The notes under the pieces were generated by a model. The model saw only the letters and a program-made list of their open reading frames with translations. It had not been told where the DNA came from and did no database searches. 8,884 nt of DNA, from contig CANGFL010000041.1 of the NCBI GenBank assembly GCA_947453015.1, forward strand, positions 1 through 8,884. Direction: 5' to 3'. Positions 6,625-8,884 of this stretch are shown here, in pieces (the stretch's first letter is position 1; the number at the start of each line of letters is the position of its first letter). The translations under genes and the position numbers were made by a program. This stretch comes from Oxalobacteraceae bacterium. Lineage in GTDB: Bacteria; Pseudomonadota; Gammaproteobacteria; Burkholderiales; Burkholderiaceae_D.

Positions 6625-6708
6625 ATGAAGCAGGTACGGTATTTGCTGAATGCTTTGTTGTTGGCTGATTTACGTCGCAATGCCAACCAATGGTCGGCTG
6701 GCTTTTGA
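6625..6708 (+). CDS. Possible 27-residue leader ORF, doubtful
   Basis: ATG 6625 to TGA 6706-6708 encodes a peptide that starts MKQVRYLLNALLLADLRR and ends WSAGF. It has a basic start, a short leucine-rich core and a basic second half. It would lie just downstream of the putative extended -10, 87 bp before the giant repeat gene. The ribosome-binding site is weak (GAAG, 4-5 nt upstream). It may be a chance ORF; a short leader or membrane-active peptide is the alternative. Confidence 0.18.
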   Translation: MKQVRYLLNALLLADLRRNANQWSAGF

Positions 6709-6795
6709 GCATGGGGATTGATCTGTTGTGCAATGGTGCTTAACGACAGCTCAGCAATTTGAAAAATAATGTTTAAAACGATTATTGGATTTTAG

Positions 6796-8884
6796 ATGGC
6801 AGTATTTCCGTCCAGTTACGATAGCTCTCAGATAGCGGCGTTGCCGACAACGTATTTCCCTGCGTTGTCGACTGCGCAACTGTCTGCGATTACGACCGCG
6901 GAAATGACGTATCTGACGACCGGTCAGCTTGAAGGTCTGTCCACGACTCAGTGGGGGTTATTAAGCACTGATCAAGTGGTTGCATTGACCACAACTCAGG
7001 TCGCTGGCATTGCATCCGATGATTTACAGGGATTGACCTCTGCACAAATATCCTTGGGTATTGGTTCGGATATTTCATATTTTGGTACTACCCAAGTTAG
7101 TTTATTGACTACAGCGCAAGTCGCTGGTTTGAGCACACTCCAAGCAACAAGCCTGGGTACTGCCCAAATTGCTGCCATCACTTCGACGGATGCGGCGGTA
7201 TTAGCTACGGATGTTTTGTCTACGTTGTCCAGCGCCCAGATTGGAACATTTAGCACAGCGGCTATTGCATCATTAACAACTGCGCAAGTTGTTTCAGGGC
7301 TAGGTACTGACCTGGTTGGTTTTACCACGGCTCAAATTGTCAGCCTGACGACAGCCCAAGTTTCTTCTCTGGCAACAGATCAAATATCAGTATTAACTAC
7401 TAAACAACTTTTTGCCTTTGAATCTCAAGATGCTCAGGCTTTGACGACTGCCGATGTGCAGGCTTTGACGAGTGTTCAGGTCGCAGGATTTAGTACCGCT
7501 TCGATTGCAGCGCTAACCACATCGCAACTGGTTTACGGATTCGGAACCGACATTTCTGGTTTGGGTACCGCGCAAATCGCGGCGCTATCAACCGTTCAGT
7601 TTGTCGCACTTACTACTGATCAGCTTGCAGCCAGTACAGGTGCTGGTTTCGGTACGGAACAAATTGTCGCGCTCACCACCGCTCAGGCCGGTGCGCTCAC
7701 ATCGTATCAAGCCTCTGTACTTACAACGGCTCAAGTCGCTGCATTTGAGTCGGCCGATGCACAAGCATTGAGTACTCAGGCAGTGCTTACGCTGACGACG
7801 GCACAACTTTCTTCGTTGAGCACGGCCTCAATCTCAGCCTTAACCACCGCTCAATTGGTATACGGTGTTTCATCGGATATTCAAGGTTTAGGTACGAGTC
7901 AGATTGTTGCTCTAACGACTGAGCAAGCAGGTGTTATCAGTTCTCTTCAGGCTAGCGTGCTTGGAACCGCGCAGATCTCTGCGTTAGAAAGTGTAGACGC
8001 ACAAGCGCTAAGTACCTTAGCTGTTCTTACGCTAAGTACAGCCCAATTGGCTGCCTTTAGTACTGCAGCAGTCTCGGCGTTGACGACAGCGCAGATTTAT
8101 TTTGGTGTCAGTAGTGACCTGTTTGGTTTCGGCACTAACCAGTTAGCAGCACTAACAACTAAGCAAACCGCCGTATTCACTAGTCAGCAACTCGATGGAT
8201 TAGTGACTGCACAATTGAGCGCACTCAGTGCCAGTCAGTTAGAAGTTATTTCTGCTACCGCGATTGTAGGAATAGGCTCGGATATTGTTGGCTTGGGCAC
8301 TGCCCAGATCGCTGGTTTGGTCGAGACGCAGATGGCGGTGTTGACGTCATCGCAGGCGTCGTTGTTAAGTACCGCACAAGTAGCGGCAATTGAAGCCCTC
8401 GATTTACAAAGCATTTCAACGCAATTCATTAGTACGCTCACCACAGCTCAACTTTCGGCGCTCAGCACATCAGCCATTTCAGGATTGACGGCTTCACAGC
8501 TGGCCTCAGGAATCAGTACCAATATCAGTAGTTTGACTACGGCACAAGTTGTTGGATTAAGTGCATTGCAGGTATCTGCGCTGACTACGACGCAGACGGC
8601 TTTACTCACTACAGCGCAAATTTTTGCACTGGAAGCAGCAGATGCTTCTAGTCTCACCACGCAAGCTGTGTTGGCGATGAGTGCCACGCAATTAGCGTCA
8701 TTTAGCACCGCATCAATAGCGGCATTAACGACTGCTCAAGTTGTCAGTGGGATGAGTAGCGACTTGTCAGGATTAAGTACCGCCCAACTGAGTGCTTTGA
8801 GTACGGCTTCGGTCTTTGCTTTATCGACCGATCAGGTTGCAACTAGCATAGGTTCTGGCATTGTCGGTCTTGGCTCGGCACAGA
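6796..8884 (+). CDS. Giant octapeptide-repeat protein, function unknown (3' end outside window)
   Basis: The frame from ATG 6796 is open for 696 codons and runs off the window, so the protein exceeds 696 residues. After a short N-terminal piece (MAVFPSSYD) essentially every residue falls into octads of the type L-[ST]-T-A-Q-[VIL]-x-[AGS], for example LTTAQVAG (104-111) and LSTAQLSA (660-667). No Sec signal peptide, transmembrane helix or catalytic motif is visible. The visible part has no Arg, His or Cys, two Lys (203, 456), three Pro (5, 17, 22) and many Asp/Glu, so it is acidic. That composition suits an extracellular solenoid-like protein exported by a non-Sec route such as type I secretion, but this is inference; any secretion signal would be C-terminal and is not visible. 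The start has only a weak GGA (6787-6789). It is divergent from the flagellin gene and shares an inverted-repeat element with it. No family name is claimed. Confidence 0.9.
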   Translation, partial: MAVFPSSYDSSQIAALPTTYFPALSTAQLSAITTAEMTYLTTGQLEGLSTTQWGLLSTDQVVALTTTQVAGIASDDLQGLTSAQISLGIGSDISYFGTTQVSLLTTAQVAGLSTLQATSLGTAQIAAITSTDAAVLATDVLSTLSSAQIGTFSTAAIASLTTAQVVSGLGTDLVGFTTAQIVSLTTAQVSSLATDQISVLTTKQLFAFESQDAQALTTADVQALTSVQVAGFSTASIAALTTSQLVYGFGTDISGLGTAQIAALSTVQFVALTTDQLAASTGAGFGTEQIVALTTAQAGALTSYQASVLTTAQVAAFESADAQALSTQAVLTLTTAQLSSLSTASISALTTAQLVYGVSSDIQGLGTSQIVALTTEQAGVISSLQASVLGTAQISALESVDAQALSTLAVLTLSTAQLAAFSTAAVSALTTAQIYFGVSSDLFGFGTNQLAALTTKQTAVFTSQQLDGLVTAQLSALSASQLEVISATAIVGIGSDIVGLGTAQIAGLVETQMAVLTSSQASLLSTAQVAAIEALDLQSISTQFISTLTTAQLSALSTSAISGLTASQLASGISTNISSLTTAQVVGLSALQVSALTTTQTALLTTAQIFALEAADASSLTTQAVLAMSATQLASFSTASIAALTTAQVVSGMSSDLSGLSTAQLSALSTASVFALSTDQVATSIGSGIVGLGSAQ
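6817..8884 (+). repeat. Tandem octapeptide-coding repeat (24-bp period)
   Basis: From residue 8 to the window edge the protein can be cut into about 86 octads with almost no break in phase. Position 1 is Leu, Phe, Ile or Met (Gly in marker octads), positions 2-3 mostly Ser/Thr, position 5 mostly Gln, position 6 Val/Ile/Leu/Ala, and position 8 usually Ala, Gly or Ser. Two phase breaks are visible: a 5-residue octad STGAG at 280-284 (7633-7647) and a 7-residue unit ISATAIV at 485-491 (8248-8268). At the DNA level the units differ widely in codon choice. Confidence 0.92.
7057..8844 (+). repeat. 80-residue (240-bp) superunits of ten octads
   Basis: Marker octads of the type G-x-[GS]-[ST]-[DN]-[IL]-x-[GSY] begin at residues 88, 168, 248, 357, 437, 492, 572 and 652, with related shortened or altered copies at 280 (STGAG) and 684 (SIGSGIVG). 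Spacing is 80 residues in five cases (88-168, 168-248, 357-437, 492-572, 572-652) and 77 from 280 to 357, which is explained by the 3-residue deletion in the octad at 280. A second marker, FESQDAQA or a relative, lies 40 residues after a first marker (at 128, 208, 317, 397, 532 and 612). Incomplete superunits start at 248 (four octads), 437 (55 residues) and 652 (four octads). Confidence 0.85.

Larger units (their letters stand above)
6475..6795 (+). other. Non-coding leader and promoter region of the giant repeat-protein gene
   Basis: This 321-bp stretch separates the right arm of the inverted repeat from ATG 6796. It contains an extended -10-like sequence (6593-6601), a possible 27-codon ORF (6625-6708) and a 7-bp imperfect hairpin (6682-6688 with 6692-6698, one mismatch). 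Otherwise I see no gene or RNA structure in it. A stop codon (TAG 6793-6795) immediately precedes the repeat-protein start codon in the same frame. Confidence 0.5.

Noticed and set aside
6847..7014. Resemblance of octads such as LSTDQVVA and LTTTQVAG followed by IAS to the first helix of TAL-effector repeats
   Set aside because: The likeness covers about 10 residues only; the 33-35-residue period, the RVD positions and the basic residues of TALE repeats are absent. The octad phase explains the sequence fully.
6996..8708. Several minus-strand ORFs of 60-110 codons opposite the repeat gene
   Set aside because: They are frame shadows of the octapeptide repeat. They carry no start context, and the plus-strand frame is open across the whole interval with a strict 24-bp protein period.

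Overview
The window most resembles a betaproteobacterial chromosome of moderate G+C. The main clue is the HemW tail, with a GDYLGIGAGAHSK core and an RQARYKQPESYM stretch of the kind seen in Betaproteobacteria. The DinB-family and flagellin genes fit this. The genus cannot be fixed from sequence alone.

Layout, left to right. Positions 1-1661 are ordinary core genome: the 3' end of hemW (+), a tRNA-Ser(UGA) gene with its own -10 box (+), a DinB-fold metalloprotein gene (+) and a convergent SemiSWEET sugar transporter gene (-). Positions 1760-5415 hold a secreted SYLF-domain protein gene (-, TTG start with a strong Shine-Dalgarno, and a clear intrinsic terminator). Divergent from it is an Mg2+-transporting P-type ATPase gene (+), whose stop codon lies inside a hairpin shared with the convergent flagellin gene. 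Positions 5482-8884 are the unusual part: a short, divergent flagellin gene (-) and, divergent from it, a very long repeat-protein gene (+) that runs off the right edge.

The repeat-protein gene begins at ATG 6796 and stays open for 696 codons to the end of the window. Its product is built almost entirely of octapeptides of the type L-[ST]-T-A-Q-[VIL]-x-[AGS]. The octads are ordered into 10-octad (80-residue) superunits, marked by a G-x-[GS]-[ST]-D-[IL]-x-G octad at position 1 and an [FLI]-E-[SA]-x-D-A-Q-A-like octad at position 6. The visible part has no Arg, His or Cys and only two Lys. I do not recognise a named family.

The 486-bp region between the flagellin and repeat-protein genes carries a 25-bp inverted repeat with one mismatch and 49 bp between the arms. 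Each gene therefore has a near-identical element upstream, pointing toward it. Each copy begins with TAAAGTTT, the -35 half of the sigma-28 consensus, but no matching -10 half is present at normal spacing. The most interesting hypothesis from this window is that a flagellin and a giant hierarchical repeat protein form one co-regulated, probably surface or secreted, system. No function has been shown for it. There are no transposases, integrases, CRISPR arrays or rRNA genes in the window.
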